Assembly (NCBI RefSeq): GCF_900496995.4
Contig: NC_044004.1
Span: 56,264,224-56,328,223, forward strand
Source of the DNA: Aquila chrysaetos chrysaetos
Taxonomy: Eukaryota; Chordata; Aves; Accipitriformes; Accipitridae
Length of the DNA stretch: 64,000 nt
Direction of reading: 5' to 3'
Position 1 is the first letter of the stretch; every line of letters begins with the position of its first letter. Shown in pieces: positions 1-14,400 of this stretch. Position numbers and translations under genes: made by a program. A model generated the notes under the pieces. It saw only the letters and a list, made by a program, of their open reading frames with translations. It did not search any database and was not told the DNA's origin.

Positions 1-2973
1 TAAATGCATTCAGTGATTCCTTCTCAAGCAACCCTGTGAAATGCCAAGTTAACATTTATGAAAGTGGTAAGATTTATTGAACGCTCTTTCAGAACAAATT
101 AGAAATTTCCTGTGATGACTTTATTGGAAAAAGATCAAAGAAATACCTTTCTAATAATATTGATGTTGCTGTGCTGGTAACTCTGTATTTTCCTGCAGGA
201 CACAGGAATGAAGAAACATCAAAACGGAAGTGGGGAAAGGGTACCAGAGACGAAGGATGGAAGGGAAATGAAGGCAAATGGCGGGGGGTGGGGTGTGTGT
301 GTGTGTCACTCTAGGTTATCAAACTGACCAGAAACTATGTGCAGCGGTAAAAGAGGAAACAAAAAGGACAATGTGTGAGATGTCTGCATCTTGAATTCGA
401 CCTATTACACAACATCCACCAGTGAAACTATTAGCAACTTCTGACACCTCACCAGAGAGGCCTGCTGGCTCCTTGAATTACAACTTCAGTGCCAATATGA
501 CTGTTCTTGCTGACTGCAACAGATGCAATATGAATAGATGGCCAGATACTCCCTCCCTGCTTGTCACAGAGGGCAATTAAGCTCATTAGAGGCCTACATC
601 CAGGCTCTGATTTCTGCTCAATCCAGTAACTGTTGGATGTCTGGCAAAAGTAAAAAGATATATGTCTTGGGCTTCACAATTAATGGGAACAAAAGTACTG
701 GGGTATCCTACAGTCAAGCGTCTTCACTCACACCTTTGACTCCAGCTACTGGTAGGCTACCATAAAATTGTTCTTGCTTACACTATTTTCGTAAGTCCTT
801 ATGTCCTTTATATATCTTTCCCAATGTCATCCCACACTATAAATGTCTCAGGTGACTGGAAAAATTGCCACAGGTGATAAAAAATTGAAAGGTTTGATTT
901 CTCATTTCTACACTTCTGAAGAAATAGCCAGTATGATTGGGCCAGTTTGCCAGTTATAAGTTTCAATCTGTTGGGAAACTACAATTTCAAGCATATTTCT
1001 TCCATTTCTCACCACCTACAACAGCATAGATTGGTGGAATGAGCAGTACAGAGAGCTAAGAAGCTTCTGTTAAAAAAAAAGGTCTGATATTACCTCATCC
1101 TAACTACAGGACATCCCTTGTGCAGTGACTAGAACAGCCTCAGTTTAATTGCTTCTCCAACTTTGCCAGTTTGCTGTGTTACTGGAAAATCTCATAGTAT
1201 TTGATATTTTTTTCTCATGGGTCAAGTACTGCAGTCAGGAGAGTCCATGAAAATCTCAGTCTTCACTTCTAAAGAAACCGAAGCTTCTGCGTGGTGCAGT
1301 TCTGACTTACCTCTAAGAGCATCCAGGATTAAAAAGTAATTAGAAAGAATCAAACAGCTCTTGTACATTTTACATTTCATGTGATTCTTTGGGGCCAGGC
1401 ACATGCTGTGGGTTTCCTCTCTGCCTGTTTGATTTTCTGATGATTTTCATTGTTGGAGGTGGTGATGCAGGACTGATACAGCACTGACAGCCACATGAAC
1501 CATATTTTACCCAAAGCACTGCAGGGTTCGGAGCCTCAGAAGGGTGACAAACACCACACAGAGGACTTCTTAGACTTTTTCCTTCTGACTCTTCTGATGG
1601 ACATTTCAAGTGGCCAAGTTACAAATGGAAGAAAAGCACTCAAAAACTTTACAGAAAACAAAAGAATGCAGGCATGGGCTTTACACTGAGCATTTTAGTT
1701 GTTGCATTGGAAGACCTTAAATTGTTCAGATCAAACAAAAGATTTGAGTCAGTCAGTGGTATCTTCAGTTCCTACTTTCCTAATCCAAGTAATAAAAGAA
1801 CTCAGAAGGCATTAAAAGAGGTATTTTAAGGGCCCTAAATCACCTGAATACAACACTTTGCATTTGGGATCTGACATCATGGCCACTCTGCAGCGAGACA
1901 TTCATCTCTCTTCACCCAGATGCTTCTTTGCACATTTAGTATGTTTTACAGGGTTCTTTTGTTCTCTCCCCTGCACTAAGACAGACACCGAAATGTTGTG
2001 TCACAGTGTCCCCCATAACATACAATGTAAGTGGTGTTCTCTACCCGCATGCCTTGCTACAGCCATGCAACCCACTTAAATAAAAAGCAGCATTTTTCAA
2101 ATAGGAAAAAACAGCAAGAAGTTAATTTAAAAACTTATTAACTTGGAGCTTCAATTTAATATTCTTTGTTACCTGCAATGTTTGAATAATCAGATTATCT
2201 CCTGAGGCCTGCAGTAGTTTCACATTACAAATTGTACTGGTAGCTCAGGACTCAGGTTGGAGTTTCTAACTCTTTAAGTTAGAGATAAACTATTTAAGTT
2301 CAAATCCTTCATACCACTTGTGACCTAAGTATTTCAATGTGCTGCTATGTTTTGATATCAAATTGTATTTGCATGTGTTTTTAGTATTTATACAAGAATG
2401 TCCAACTGAGATGCAATGTTTTGTTGATAGGAACATCTGCTGGGTTCCATTACAACATCCTAATAATGGGAACATGCCTGCTGTATTTTAAAAATATAGG
2501 AGTTTTTCCCTACCATCTAATTGGAATGGAAAGTGGAGAGAATATGGTCTTCGCTGAATAAGGAGGTAACTCAGCAAAGGACATGCATGTGCGTGCTTCA
2601 TAAAGGTATCAATTTTCTTTCCAAATATAAAGTGGCAGCTTTGGATGTGGGAAGAAGTGCTATGTCTATTCATTTAAAAACATGGCCAATATTTATAGCA
2701 TTCATGTATTCTCATTCTTAGATCTCTACTCAAACATAATCGTCTACCATATACATAGTTCTAACTGCTTAACCCAAAATTATTTTCCTTTTCAATTTTT
2801 AGAGAATAAACAGGACAGACATATAAAATCAGTATGTGTAACCGAAAATCCTGTGTGCATATATGTACACCACATCTATGCAGTATCCACAGATACACAT
2901 AAACCTATGTACATGGTGTCGACATTTTACAAGGAACGAAAAAATATGTAAAACTACTTCGAAGAGGTCAATT

Positions 2974-2993
2974 AAAAAAAAAAAAAAAAAAAA
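2974..2993. repeat. A20 homopolymer
   Basis: An uninterrupted run of 20 adenines. It could be a retrocopy tail, but no gene-like sequence or target duplication is evident upstream, so it is simplest to call it a homopolymer. Confidence 0.9.
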
Positions 2994-3296
2994 CAACCCA
3001 CCTCTAATATATTTCAATTCTGAACCGCCCTGATTTTATTTAATCAAAGATATAGGAGGAAAACAATACATTAGAAGGCTCCACAATACTTTCAAGGCAT
3101 TGCCTGAACACATGTGAACTGGATATGAAATAGGTAGTATGTGTGGTGTGACATGAGTTTAGCTGGCAAGAAATGCACCAAATTATTCATGAACAGCACA
3201 GCAACTAAAGCATAACAAATGACTGCCATTAAACCCATTATTCTGCAAACACCATTTATTCTACACAATTGTTTCGGAAATGTTTTAAGGAAGTTT

Positions 3297-3360
3297 TTAT
3301 ATATATGTATATGTATATATGTGTGTGTATAAGCATTTTTAATACATACATATACATATA
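3297..3360. repeat. AT/TG-rich simple repeat
   Basis: Alternating purine-pyrimidine tract made of TA, TGTA and TG units, interrupted around 3330 by a short non-repetitive stretch. Ordinary microsatellite-like DNA. Confidence 0.75.
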
Positions 3361-4349
3361 CTTTTATATTTCAACATTTAATTTTGCATCCTTCTGCACC
3401 TAAAGCCAGCTACAGGTCTAAAGGACTGATCCAATATCCACTAACGCCAACAAGAATCTTTCCACTGTTTTCAGTGGACTTGGTTAACTACATTGGTTTC
3501 AAAAGGAGAGAAAAAGAATAATCAATAAAACACACCAAAATTCCAGAAAGAACAGTTGTCTGGAACACAAGCATGTCATTGTTTTTAGGTTTACTATTGC
3601 CTGGCTTTTTAAGAGAAATCTTTCATTTCTAGTTGCTTTAGTCAAACACTAGGAAACAGACAATGCACCGTAACTTCCACCTAGGCTTTCTGCCTGAACA
3701 ATAATTGTTATTCTGTCTCCTAAAGTAGCACTAGCCATAACCAGAGACAAAAACCATACGACTAAATGCCTCCTCGGTGTGCACCATAATTCTAATTTTG
3801 GTGATAAAACCTGGCTTTAGCTTTGAGTATTTCAAATATACAATACTGCATACAGTTGCTGTACACCATGCCTCTCTTCCCTGTTCTGCACAAACATAAT
3901 GGGTGAAAGGTCTCAGAGGAACAATTGTTTGTTTTCTACACCATGAAAGTCAGCAACTGACTGCCTTCACTTTGTAGCTTTTACTGCATTACTTGCTTGG
4001 TGTCCAATAATCCCTATGAGCCATGATGCTGGAGTTTCACATCTCTGAGCCACTTTCACACAGCCCACACACCACTCGGCATCCTGCTGCCACAATAGTT
4101 ATTTCCAAAAACCTGTTTTGAAACAGTATATTTAAAAGGCAAGCCCCACAGAACTGCACTGTACTAACAGAAAGCACAGCACAATTTATTCTGAAGCATA
4201 GGAACATGACAGGAAAGTCAGTACCGCCTGAATCCTTTGATTTTGTAGTGGCACATGGACCACAAAACTCTGCACATGAGACTGAAAATTGCTTATAGGA
4301 TACTAAAGTAGGTGGGTGAGAAATATGGCTCCATTACAGGACTCTTACT

Positions 4350-4377
4350 TGCAAGAATACATGTATGTATTCTTGCA
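4350..4377. repeat. perfect 13-bp inverted repeat (hairpin)
   Basis: Arms TGCAAGAATACAT and its exact reverse complement are separated by the two bases GT. The structure is too short for a precursor microRNA and has no flanking duplications that I can see. Its function is unknown. Confidence 0.85.
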
Positions 4378-6776
4378 TATATGAACTGATGGAAGAAGGT
4401 ATGATATATTACTGGTAAGGGAGAAAAGTTAACTTCTGTTCTCCCCTGGAGTGCAGAGAAGCAGCAAAGAAAGGTACTATGATTCTGCATTTGACTTTTT
4501 GTACATCCAGTCCAGCACACTGTCCCTGATAGTAGTTAGCATCAGAATTTTAAAATAAAGGTGACAGATACTTTCCATCCATATCTAAGGTCTTGTCCTA
4601 AACTCAATATCCCAGATTCAATCTCACTTCCAAAGTTTTTATTTCTAAGTACTGTAACTTTGGATGTGTTTCCATCAGTCCTCAGATCTGCATAATTTTT
4701 GACCTTGATACCACCCTGTTCAGCTAGAAGCTGCATGAGAAGTATTTAATGAAAGTCACTTTGGTGAACTATGACTCAGTGGTGTAGCTCTGAATCACTG
4801 TGCCCCTGAGGTTTACTCGCAGGGTATGACAAGAACAGCTTCTGGCAACGTGGGCTTCCCAGAGCCTGGAAATAGAAAAAGGTCAGTGGTTTCCTTTCTC
4901 CTACAATGCCACATCCTTTTTCACTTTGGCATAGCCCATACCATGCCCTCTTCCCTGAGCCGTTCATACACTTATGCCCTGGTCCATTAGAGCCTGCTCC
5001 AACTCTGCAGGCTGCAATGCACCTCAACACTCAGGGTAGGTCAACACTGGTAGGCCATGACCTGCCAGCTCCTATAAAAGGCATGGGAAGGAGGCAGCAG
5101 TAAAGAAGGTGATGCAAAGGGGAGGAGAGTAGTGAGGGACGGAGACAACTATTGTGCTTCCTCTGTGGAGGCCTTGGAAATCCTGGGGGTTTGCCTAGTT
5201 AGGGCCCTCCTGTTGTCAATGGTTGCAAGGCAGCCAAACATCAGTATACTGCAGATCAAAGTTAAAAGTCAATTGAAGTAGCATTACAGGGTGATTACAT
5301 TGCTCTGACTGTGCTGATTGCATGGGCAGACCGCCATCGGCATAAACCACAACACCAACTGCTGAATCAGCTCCTTCTCTAAGGAAAATGAAGCTAGGCA
5401 ACCTATAAATCCCAGCAGCTATGCCACTACAGTCCAACAGAATCATATCTCCCCCAAACCCTTCCTTTCATTTTCATTTAGTCAGCAATGAAACGCAGGG
5501 AGATTATTCATTGGAAAATAACTCATTCAAATACTCACAGCAGGGCTGTTTGGTAGCTGGACTCCAATTCATACAGAAGATGCCTGCATATAACGAGGAG
5601 CTCAGTAAGGCAGCTACTTCCAAGCACAAGAGTGCTAGATGATGGGGGAAAAATTGTCTGTTTGGATCATCAGCAGATGGCACCTATTTTACCTTCTTGT
5701 CATTAAAAGAAAATAAATGGTTGTTACTGTCATTGCCTGAGACGAGTTTCCCTAGGTGAAATCCTTAAAGACATCAATTTTTATTTTAGTTTGTCATGTA
5801 TGCACTTCAGAGAGTTGAGTCTTGCTGTGATAATTACCCTGGAGTCTTTGGAAACTTTGCTTAAGGAAGCTGTGACAAGATCTGGTTTGTGAGACGATAA
5901 ACAGCTCAGATCTGTACAGCTTTTGAAGGAGGTCCATTCCTCAAAGAATGATTTCTCTGTTTCCAGTGCAGGAGTTAAAGGATGTATGAAGCTCTTATTC
6001 TAGTCTGGTTTTTGTACCTTGCATTTATCTTCATTTGTATTGTCTGCCTTTTGCATGAGATTCATAGCTCTTCTGTATAACGGTCTCAGCATGAACAATT
6101 CTGCCAGCAAAAATTAAAAACTACAAAAACATGTACTACTGTAGAAGTTAGAACTGATTCACAGAATGTAAACAAACACAAAACCATCTGTAGATCTCCA
6201 TGTAAAACTAGTAAAAAAAAAAGTTAAGTGCAGAATTGGGCAGACATATTCTGATTGTTGTTAAATTTGTGATTGTAGACATGTGCCAGATATGAGCTTT
6301 TATTGTATTTTGCCTTAGACAATGAATTCAAGGCTTTGTCAATTGTGGCACATCCTCCTCAGATTACAAGAAACAAGCAATGGACATTCCCTGAGTACAT
6401 TCTTCAGTATGAATCTACAATCACTAACCAACATCTTAGCCATCTATGATAGGCTGTTTCCATTTTAACATAAAAGGAATTGCTGCTGACTGTGGCTTGC
6501 TGGTATTATGTGCTTTGTTATGTATCTCTTTGATTTTACTTTAGAAGTTCCGCTATTAAGAATATCAGGCAATTTTGATTGTCTTCATTATTTGCCCTCC
6601 AAACCCATAATTGAGAAAAAATCTAACAGGCAACTACAGCACCCATCAAACAACATTAAAATCTATTGTAAAGAGAGGGTATGGGAAGAGGGAGCGAGGA
6701 ACAGAGAGATCTCCTAGAGCACACTGTGCCATGTGGGAAATTACATAATCTAGGCAAAGCATGATACAAATATTTC

Positions 6777-6784
6777 TCTGTGTG

Positions 6785-6843
<59 letters not shown>
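6777..6843. repeat. TG/CGTG microsatellite
   Basis: About 66 bp of TG units with a central block of roughly five CGTG units, directly abutting the probable LTR that follows. The CG-containing centre is an interrupted (TG)n allele; such tracts can adopt Z-DNA. Confidence 0.95.
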
Positions 6844-7170
6844 AGGACCTCGGGGCCTGGGGAGGATATTGACCTTGACAAGATTGCAGTGTTCCCGTGA
6901 GAGAACAAGAAAGGATGAGAAGCATGCCTGGGAAACTAAGTTTAAGGAATGTGTTGACCATTTGCAGTTGTGATAAGGAACCTGAAAAAGTCACCCAATG
7001 AGGGGTGAGAAAAACAACTTCTGACAACTTTCTGACCAATAGGGGACAGACATATGTACAAGGTAACAAGTATAATGGGTATAAATTTGCTGGCTTGTAG
7101 TAATAAAAAAACCTTCTTTGCTTGTACTACAAGAATGCATACTTGTTGTTCGTCTGTCTCGACCGCGACA
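6841..7170 (+). mobile_element. probable short endogenous-retrovirus solo LTR
   Basis: The segment has an LTR-like order of signals: CCAAT (7036-7040), TATAAAT (7080-7086), AATAAA (7102-7107), then a terminus GACCGCGACA ending in CA at 7170. The left end is set at TGTAGGAC (6841), but it merges with the TG microsatellite, so the boundary is uncertain. The poly(A) signal lies only about 20 bp after the TATA box, implying it sits at the U3/R border with a very short R. No coding region follows and no clear target duplication was found. The family is not recognised; call based on signal architecture only. Confidence 0.5.
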
Positions 7171-8737
7171 GGAAAATATAACATCAGCTTCATTCTTGCT
7201 CACGCCTCCTCTTCATAAAGCAAAAAAGCCGCCCACTTTAATGGGAGAAGGTTCTGGGCATTTTGTGTACTGAAATGCTACCCATAAACAACAAAAAGGC
7301 AGCATTTTGTTGCATTCTGCCTGGGTTATATAGTCCCCAACACTATAATATGTTCTCCAGTGGCCTAGATATCAGGGTGTAACTTGGATGTAGATGAAGA
7401 TCTTTGGTTTTTAATTAATTATACATAGTGCAGAATCTGAAAGGCTATCTATAATTTATGTATCAGTGTCTCAAAAGCAGTCATTCATACATTATATATT
7501 CAGACAGAAAATTATCTCGCTTTTATTTTCCCATAAAAAGTATATTAGGATGTTACTATGTACCCTCCAAAATGGATCAGTGCTTCATAGCTCTCAAAAA
7601 TGCCACGTTCCACTGGGTTCTGTTTGCTACCAGAGGCTGAACGTGCAAAAGCATTACTGACTGAGCATCTCTCCCTCTCTTCTGATGGGCTTTTAAAAAC
7701 GATCAGGCCACTTCTTGGATATGTGCTAATTTACCCATAGAGGGACAGATAATGTGAGAAAAATAAGTTTATAAAAAGGGAAGGAAATTATTTAACAATA
7801 ACGGGTTTCCAAACTGGACTTAAGAAAAACTGATTATGGCAATATACCACAACACTCCTATAAAATACAGGAAGAAAAATGTCATTTTTGAAGTACAAGT
7901 TTATGCAAAATTATTGTAGATAAAGCATGTTTAATATTAACAGTCATTCTCATCATGCTGTCCTATTTTCCAAGCACGCACCTACTTACAGGCACTTTAA
8001 AAAGTAAAAATTAAAAAATGCATACTGTGTACGCTTTCAATGCTGTATTTTCTCCCCCTCTCTACCAAGCCACAAAGCCTAAAATAGTGATACCAAGCTA
8101 CACAGTGCAAAGAAAGTCAATCTCTGTTACACCTCAGTATTTGTTACGCCACTTTCATGTGTAAAACAATGTAGACAAGATGCCAGCAGGATCAAACAAG
8201 CCCTCCCTCCTGCCTCGGGTGCTGGGGAGGTCATTTCTGGGTGGCTGGGAAGTCCCAGCTATCTAAGAGTCAACTCGTTCAGTCCGGGACAGAGGGAATG
8301 AGTCACAACTACACTTGCTTTGCTGCAGCTTCACCACAGAGGATGTGGGACCAACCAAAGTACGAGTTGTGTTTTTTTCAGACTTGACCCTCTTCCATGT
8401 TCTACACTCCTAAAAAGCTGTTTCTTTTTTTCCCTAAGGTACTGAAATAATCCAGCCTCAACAGAGATTTAGTGCAACTGAGATAAGAAATATTTTCCCA
8501 TCCATAAGGGCAAGGAGATTATAAACTAATTAATATTTCTGATGCATCTGGATGTATGACAATTTGTATGTAGTGAGACAGTGAGGTAGGAGATCAGAAT
8601 TCACAAGACAACTTTCAGCAAAGTGAGAAAAGGAGTATCAACCCACACAGAAAGAAGGTATAAAAATTATCATTTTTTTAATGTGGATCCAAAGTTGCCA
8701 TCTGAATTTCATTTCCTCAGTACAATAATATTTTGGA

Positions 8738-8759
8738 GAAAACAAAACAAAACAAAACA
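8738..8759. repeat. (AAAAC)n short tandem repeat
   Basis: About four AAAAC units in an otherwise unremarkable AT-rich stretch. Confidence 0.85.
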
Positions 8760-11449
8760 GTCAACATGACCTACAAGCAAACAATCTAGAAGAGAAACAT
8801 AATTCCTTGAGATACATATACTTTACTTTCCTTTATGAGTGGAGCCAAGAATTAAGCTGTTCCTGCAGGTATGTCATGGGGGAAAAGACTGGTCATAAAT
8901 ATTTTTGGGTTAAGCTTACCTCTCCCTCTCTACCCAGTACACCACAAAACCAGTTTGTGCAGTATGTATAACTAAAATTATCACCTCTCAGAATTGAAAT
9001 TTGGGGATGGAAGGGCTTTTGAGAGACATTATTAGTAGACTGAGGTGTTATCAAACAGAACATTTAACTTGGCTAGTCTAAAATCATAGCATATTTTTCC
9101 TTCACAATTTGTAGCTCAATAACTAGGATTACCAACTGGCTCTTGGCAGTTATTCTGAAGATTACAGTAATTACATTTCAATGAATTTCTCCATAATCAT
9201 CTTCTTCTTGGTATAATAAAATTTTAGAATACTAATGTATGAATTAGCAGGTAGTTATCACAGAACTCTGAAATACAGCAATTCAAATCCAGCTCTGAGT
9301 TTTGAACTATTATTTCTTAATCTTGTAAACTGTCCATCTAGTAGTGAACAGATTCTAATTTTTTTTTTTTAATCTCTGCTGCTAATATTTTGTTTCTGCT
9401 CTGCAAATTTGCATCACTAGGTATTTTAAATAATCTCATCGGTTTTTCCTCACGGGACTCTAATGACAGTTTTTGCATGATGGTCTATGCTACAAAGTTA
9501 TATTTCTTTGATATGAAATCAGTAAAATAAAAAAAGACTCTGAGGAAAAAAATGATTATTTTACCACATTTATCAGCCATTCTAAAAAAAGCTTTAAAAA
9601 GCCCTGTGAAACCTCAAGCTGAGGCAAATATGAAAAAGAACTGTACCTTTGTAAGTAGTTAACTGCAGGCAAATGGCAATGTAATATATGCTGAAATTGC
9701 TTCTGCAACAGGAACTGTTAGATTTTCTCATTAGTTGAAAAGTAAAATATTGGCAAATTAGACTATAATTTCAGCAAAAACTCTTAGATCACATGGTCTA
9801 TTTATTCTGTTCTGACAGGACTGAGCTGTTAATTTTGAAGTGTTTTGTACAACCTGGTTTTGAGTAACTCCAATTAAAAAGTGAATAAGATCATTCCAGT
9901 GAAAGGTTCTTTATAATTCATTTGCCACCTGACAAGTTGTCTTTGAAAACTACCACAAAGTACTTAAACCTCATGCTATTAGAAAATATTCCTTAATAGA
10001 CATGTTATTGGTTTCTTCATACTGCTTCAGTTGTATTTGAAATGGAATTTCTTACTTGAAGAATAATGACTATAACCTAGACTAAATTAATTCTATGGTC
10101 AATGGTCAAAGGTATGCACATTACTAAATTAACAGGAAGAGGCTGTAAATCAACATTGTTTTAACAAACCATTACAATACAATAATTACATTCTGAAAAA
10201 TTACAAATAGTCCTCAACAAATCAAATGTCAGGACTGCATAATGTCACATGGCTACTGAGAAGACAATTATGTCACCTTAGTGTCTCAGGCACAGACTAT
10301 CAGTAAGAAGCAAGTGCTGACTATTGGTCGGGAAGTATACATCACCTTTGCTCTGGTTTCATTATTGGACATCTTTCTTTGCAATCCCAAACACTGAAGT
10401 CAATAGCCTCCTTGCTTTTAAGTATCCACATTTTGCTACAATCCTATTAAGTTGTCTTAAATTAGTCCTTTCCTGTTTGCAACACACACATTTGCTATTT
10501 TTCAAGAATGTAATTCAAGTGTCCCCTTCCTTTATCTTCCACACCACTCTTAACAATTGATTTTAAAGAGGAGCTAAGCATTACTCCTGTGTAGTTCAAG
10601 CAGTCACCACTTTGCTAGACATACTGGCAGATATTCTCCTAATTTGAAAAGAACATATAAGATGATACAAAGGAAGAAAGAGTGATGCATAGGAAGGTAT
10701 GTCCACAGACTCTGAGGAGACTGAAGAGGGAATAAACCTGACTTGCATCAGCCAAGAATACAGCCCAAAGACAGTGAGTAATCTAGGTCTAACAAATGCT
10801 GTATGTACACATCCAGTGATGCTTTCAGTGAAGCAAAGAAACACAGTATTCTGTTATTGGAGGTCTGAACTGATATGAACAACTATTTATTGTTTTTCTG
10901 GTCATTTATTTATTTGTGGGTTGCATATGGGAAGACAAACCAGCATTTCATTTATGACCAAGCTTTACTTATAGCCCATAAGCCACTCTGTTGTCTATTT
11001 AACGGGACTTGAGTCCAAATCAATTCAATTTTTCTAACATCCTGTTGGGCATGGCATCAAGTGATTTATTAGCAGTGTAGTTCTTCAATACAGATTTTCA
11101 AATAAAGGCATAAAAAAACCCATGATGGCAGGCATTAAAAATTCATATTTACCAACAATTACTGTAAGACATAGACAAGACACATCAGGTATTACCTTCC
11201 TAATTAGGTACGAGTAGCTTGCTATATAGCATTATATTGTGGCATTGACTTTCTTATGCTGTAAACAGCATTTGAACTGTTTTCTAATCACATGATTAAT
11301 TCAGTTTGTTACCACTGAAGGCTTAAATGTCACCAAATTCATAGATTTTTGTTAAGCAAAATCTTGAGGATTAATGTGCCCTGTACACACATCCCAAAAC
11401 TTAAATCACAATAACTGGTAATTCTACATGAAATTATATTCCATAGATT

Positions 11450-11466
11450 GGGGGGGGGGGGGGGGG
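11450..11466. repeat. G17 homopolymer
   Basis: Seventeen consecutive guanines in AT-rich DNA. It is long enough to fold as a G-quadruplex, and prone to length error in sequencing, so the exact count is doubtful. Confidence 0.9.
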
Positions 11467-14400
11467 ATTTTTCATTTCTGCTCTCTGTTAGACCTGTAAA
11501 GGGACATTTTTTTAAGTCCACACAGATGTATAATGTATCTGCAGTTTCTTCAAAACTATATAAAAGTCTGTTGCGACCACCAAGGATGCTATGGGAGGAA
11601 ACAGAATATTTTTTTATATAAGAATGAAATTAAAGAATGACACAAATCATTTTCATGACATACTGGCAGTGTTTTTATGTTCCAGGCCACCCATTTTATA
11701 TTCTCTTATATTTCATATCTGTCATTAAGCAATTTAATCATAATGGTACTAGAGAAAGAAGCTATTAGATGTGTCTCACTTGACCCATTTTTTCCTTAAC
11801 TGACAGTGTTACTGTCTACAGTAACATTTTCTTTTGGATTCATGTTCCCTTCTAGATCTGCTTTATTATTATTTTAGTAGGCATGAACTTAAGTAACAAA
11901 AGGAAGGTCTCAAGCACTATTTTCTTGCTTCCTTGAAAGCTATCATACAAACTGAGTAACACTCTTAATTCTTCGATATCTCTTCATAAGATTTAACCAA
12001 TATTTAGAAATATATCATGTACTTAGTTTCTTCTTTCTTTCCACTAGATAGGAAGAGTGGACAGTCAGCTAAATCCATGTTAATTCCTATAGTAACATCT
12101 GATACCGAAATGAAGTTATCTATCTGTGTGCATGAGCAGATAAACTAACATGACTACAGCATTAATCTAAAAAAACCCACATACATGCAAACCCCTGTTA
12201 AAATACAAAACGAAACAGTATCATCTGAAATGCAATACTCCCAACTGCTTATATTAGCAATTATAGCAATACTATCTGTATTGCATTATAACCTAGCAAT
12301 ATTATCAGTGGATTTTACAATGAAAGCTGCAAGTAAAATTAACAGTTAATAATGAACTGTGAATAAAACTTTCAGGACCACTTCAAGCTCTTTAACAGAA
12401 AAAAAATAGTTCAAACCTTAGCAGACCTGTAGGAAACAAACATGTAATATATGTAGGAAATTATACTGGCCATGTATTGAATATTAATTATATCCAAACA
12501 AGAAGCCACTATTCCAACAGCAGTATATTCACAAAGAGAAAAACAAAAACAGTATTAGCAAGAAATTAGTTTTGAGAAGATCAGTGAGAAACTAAAGCTA
12601 AAAAGTATTACGGAAGTATATAATTATCCCCAAATTAGTGTTATGAATCCAGGATGTTTGGAGGTAAGCTTATACTTGAAGTAAGTTTATTAAAATTGAA
12701 GCTTGAAATTCATATTGAGAACACCCGGACAACCCAAGACATGTTTTTCATGTTTTAACATGGATTTTTTGTTTGTTTTCCCTCTAATATAGCACTGCTT
12801 CATGACAAGCACTGAGGTTGCTTAATAATTTAACCAGTTTTTCCTTGCCTAGAAACAGTGAGTGTCCCTACACCTCCAGCATGAATTATAAATTCCTTGA
12901 TTTTATGATATATACAAAGTGCAGTCATTAGGATGTTGAAGAACTGGGAAAACCTAGTTCTTCTGCTGGGCTTGTAGAGAAGACCATGACGTGAGAGACT
13001 TCAGAGCAAACTTAATTTGTCAGCAGCAGTCTTTGCTGGAAATGGCATTGGCAGTAATATCTAGTCATATGCAGACATTACACCTCACCAGAGAAAACCT
13101 TAATGACTGGGCTGGTATAGGAAGAAGTATAAATTGATGGCAATAACTCTGCAGTCAGAAAATTTAGCTGCTTTGTTCTTAGAAATAAGGCTGCTTGCTG
13201 TAGGCATCACTATACCTAATACTGTCTTGAGTTGCAAATAGTCAGAGACCAGCACCATGCTCACCGTTACCCCTGTTGTTCTCATTGTTGTCTTGGACAG
13301 GGCAGTATCACTGTCTCAAATGCTGTGATGGCAGCACCATAGCTCAGGAAAACTCAATATTCAAGCAAGCACTAGTTCAGCTCAGTAGCAAAGACTCTAT
13401 CAGGTTCAACGAAAAGCACAGACCCAACATATTCAGCCTAACTGTCATCAGGTAGGGGTTAAAGTGCACATACCATGAAAAACGATCTGCATTACACCAA
13501 GCAGTCCTTCTTATAAATGCCACAATCCTCACCAAGTTTTATCCTCCCTTAAACTGTGATCTAACAACGCAACTCCTGCATCACGTTCCATCTCTATCTT
13601 CACCTTCTCAGCAACCTGTCGTAGATGGCCTCCTTCCAGCCTCATCTGGATCACCCTACACCTAGCACCATGCTTCCCTCTTCCCCACTGGATGAGAGCA
13701 CACATTTTGTCCATACCATTGCAAGCCTTCATGTGTGCCATGTGCGTTGACCAATGCTCCATCGGGAGCAGAGCTTCTTGCTTTTGAACTGTGTTGAAGG
13801 CTTATCTTTCTATGACTAGTAGAAGCCTGCCTGTTGTTTGGTTTAAAATCCGAGTAGAGCAAATCTTATTCTTCCTTTTACGACTCATTTCTATAGTGCT
13901 GGCTTACTTTTCTTTCCTCCCAAAATGTAAATAATTGGCCTGTCACAATTCCATTTTGTCCCTCATCCTAACATGCAGGAAAAACCCCTCATTTTGTTTT
14001 GTTTTTACTGGAATGACAGAGTTGCAAGTTCCATTTTAGTTATTTTTAATTTTAAATACACTTATACTTAATTATCTTTTTTTATTTTTCTCAATTCTTA
14101 TTTCTACAGTGAAGATCGTCACAGTTCAGACTGCTAAATCATCCCAACCACATCCAATCACATTATCTGACCCGTCTTTTAAGAAGCAGCAATCATTATT
14201 GCTTTGGCAAAATAGTAAGATACAGTATTTCCAAATGTTTTTTCTTTGACATATTGCTTCCTCCATTATAAGATATCTCCTTCCTGTTCATCCTGCTCAC
14301 GGCTCAAGACTACTTACACTCTCGTGCTGCGTCCCCTGTGCCCAAAAATACAGTACTGGAATGAGGTATTGCCTAGATACCTGTCACTTCAATGAATGAA

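Larger units (their letters stand above)
1..6776. other. intergenic DNA upstream of BANK1, no gene seen
   Basis: AT-rich sequence with stops in all frames; the open frames are all under about 90 codons and look random. It holds a GT run (about 292-306), a 20-base A run (2974-2993), an AT/TG-rich stretch (about 3297-3360) and a perfect hairpin (4350-4377). I see no exon, tRNA or recognisable transposon. By vertebrate synteny the gene beyond this edge would be expected to be PPP3CA, but nothing here shows it. Confidence 0.6.

Noticed and set aside
6656..7203. Open frames with His-Thr or Val-Cys repeats
   Set aside because: Translations of the TG microsatellite and the adjoining LTR.
13529..13862. 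Overlapping minus-strand frames of 77 and 66 codons
   Set aside because: Considered as a processed pseudogene fragment; no recognisable protein and no retrocopy hallmarks.
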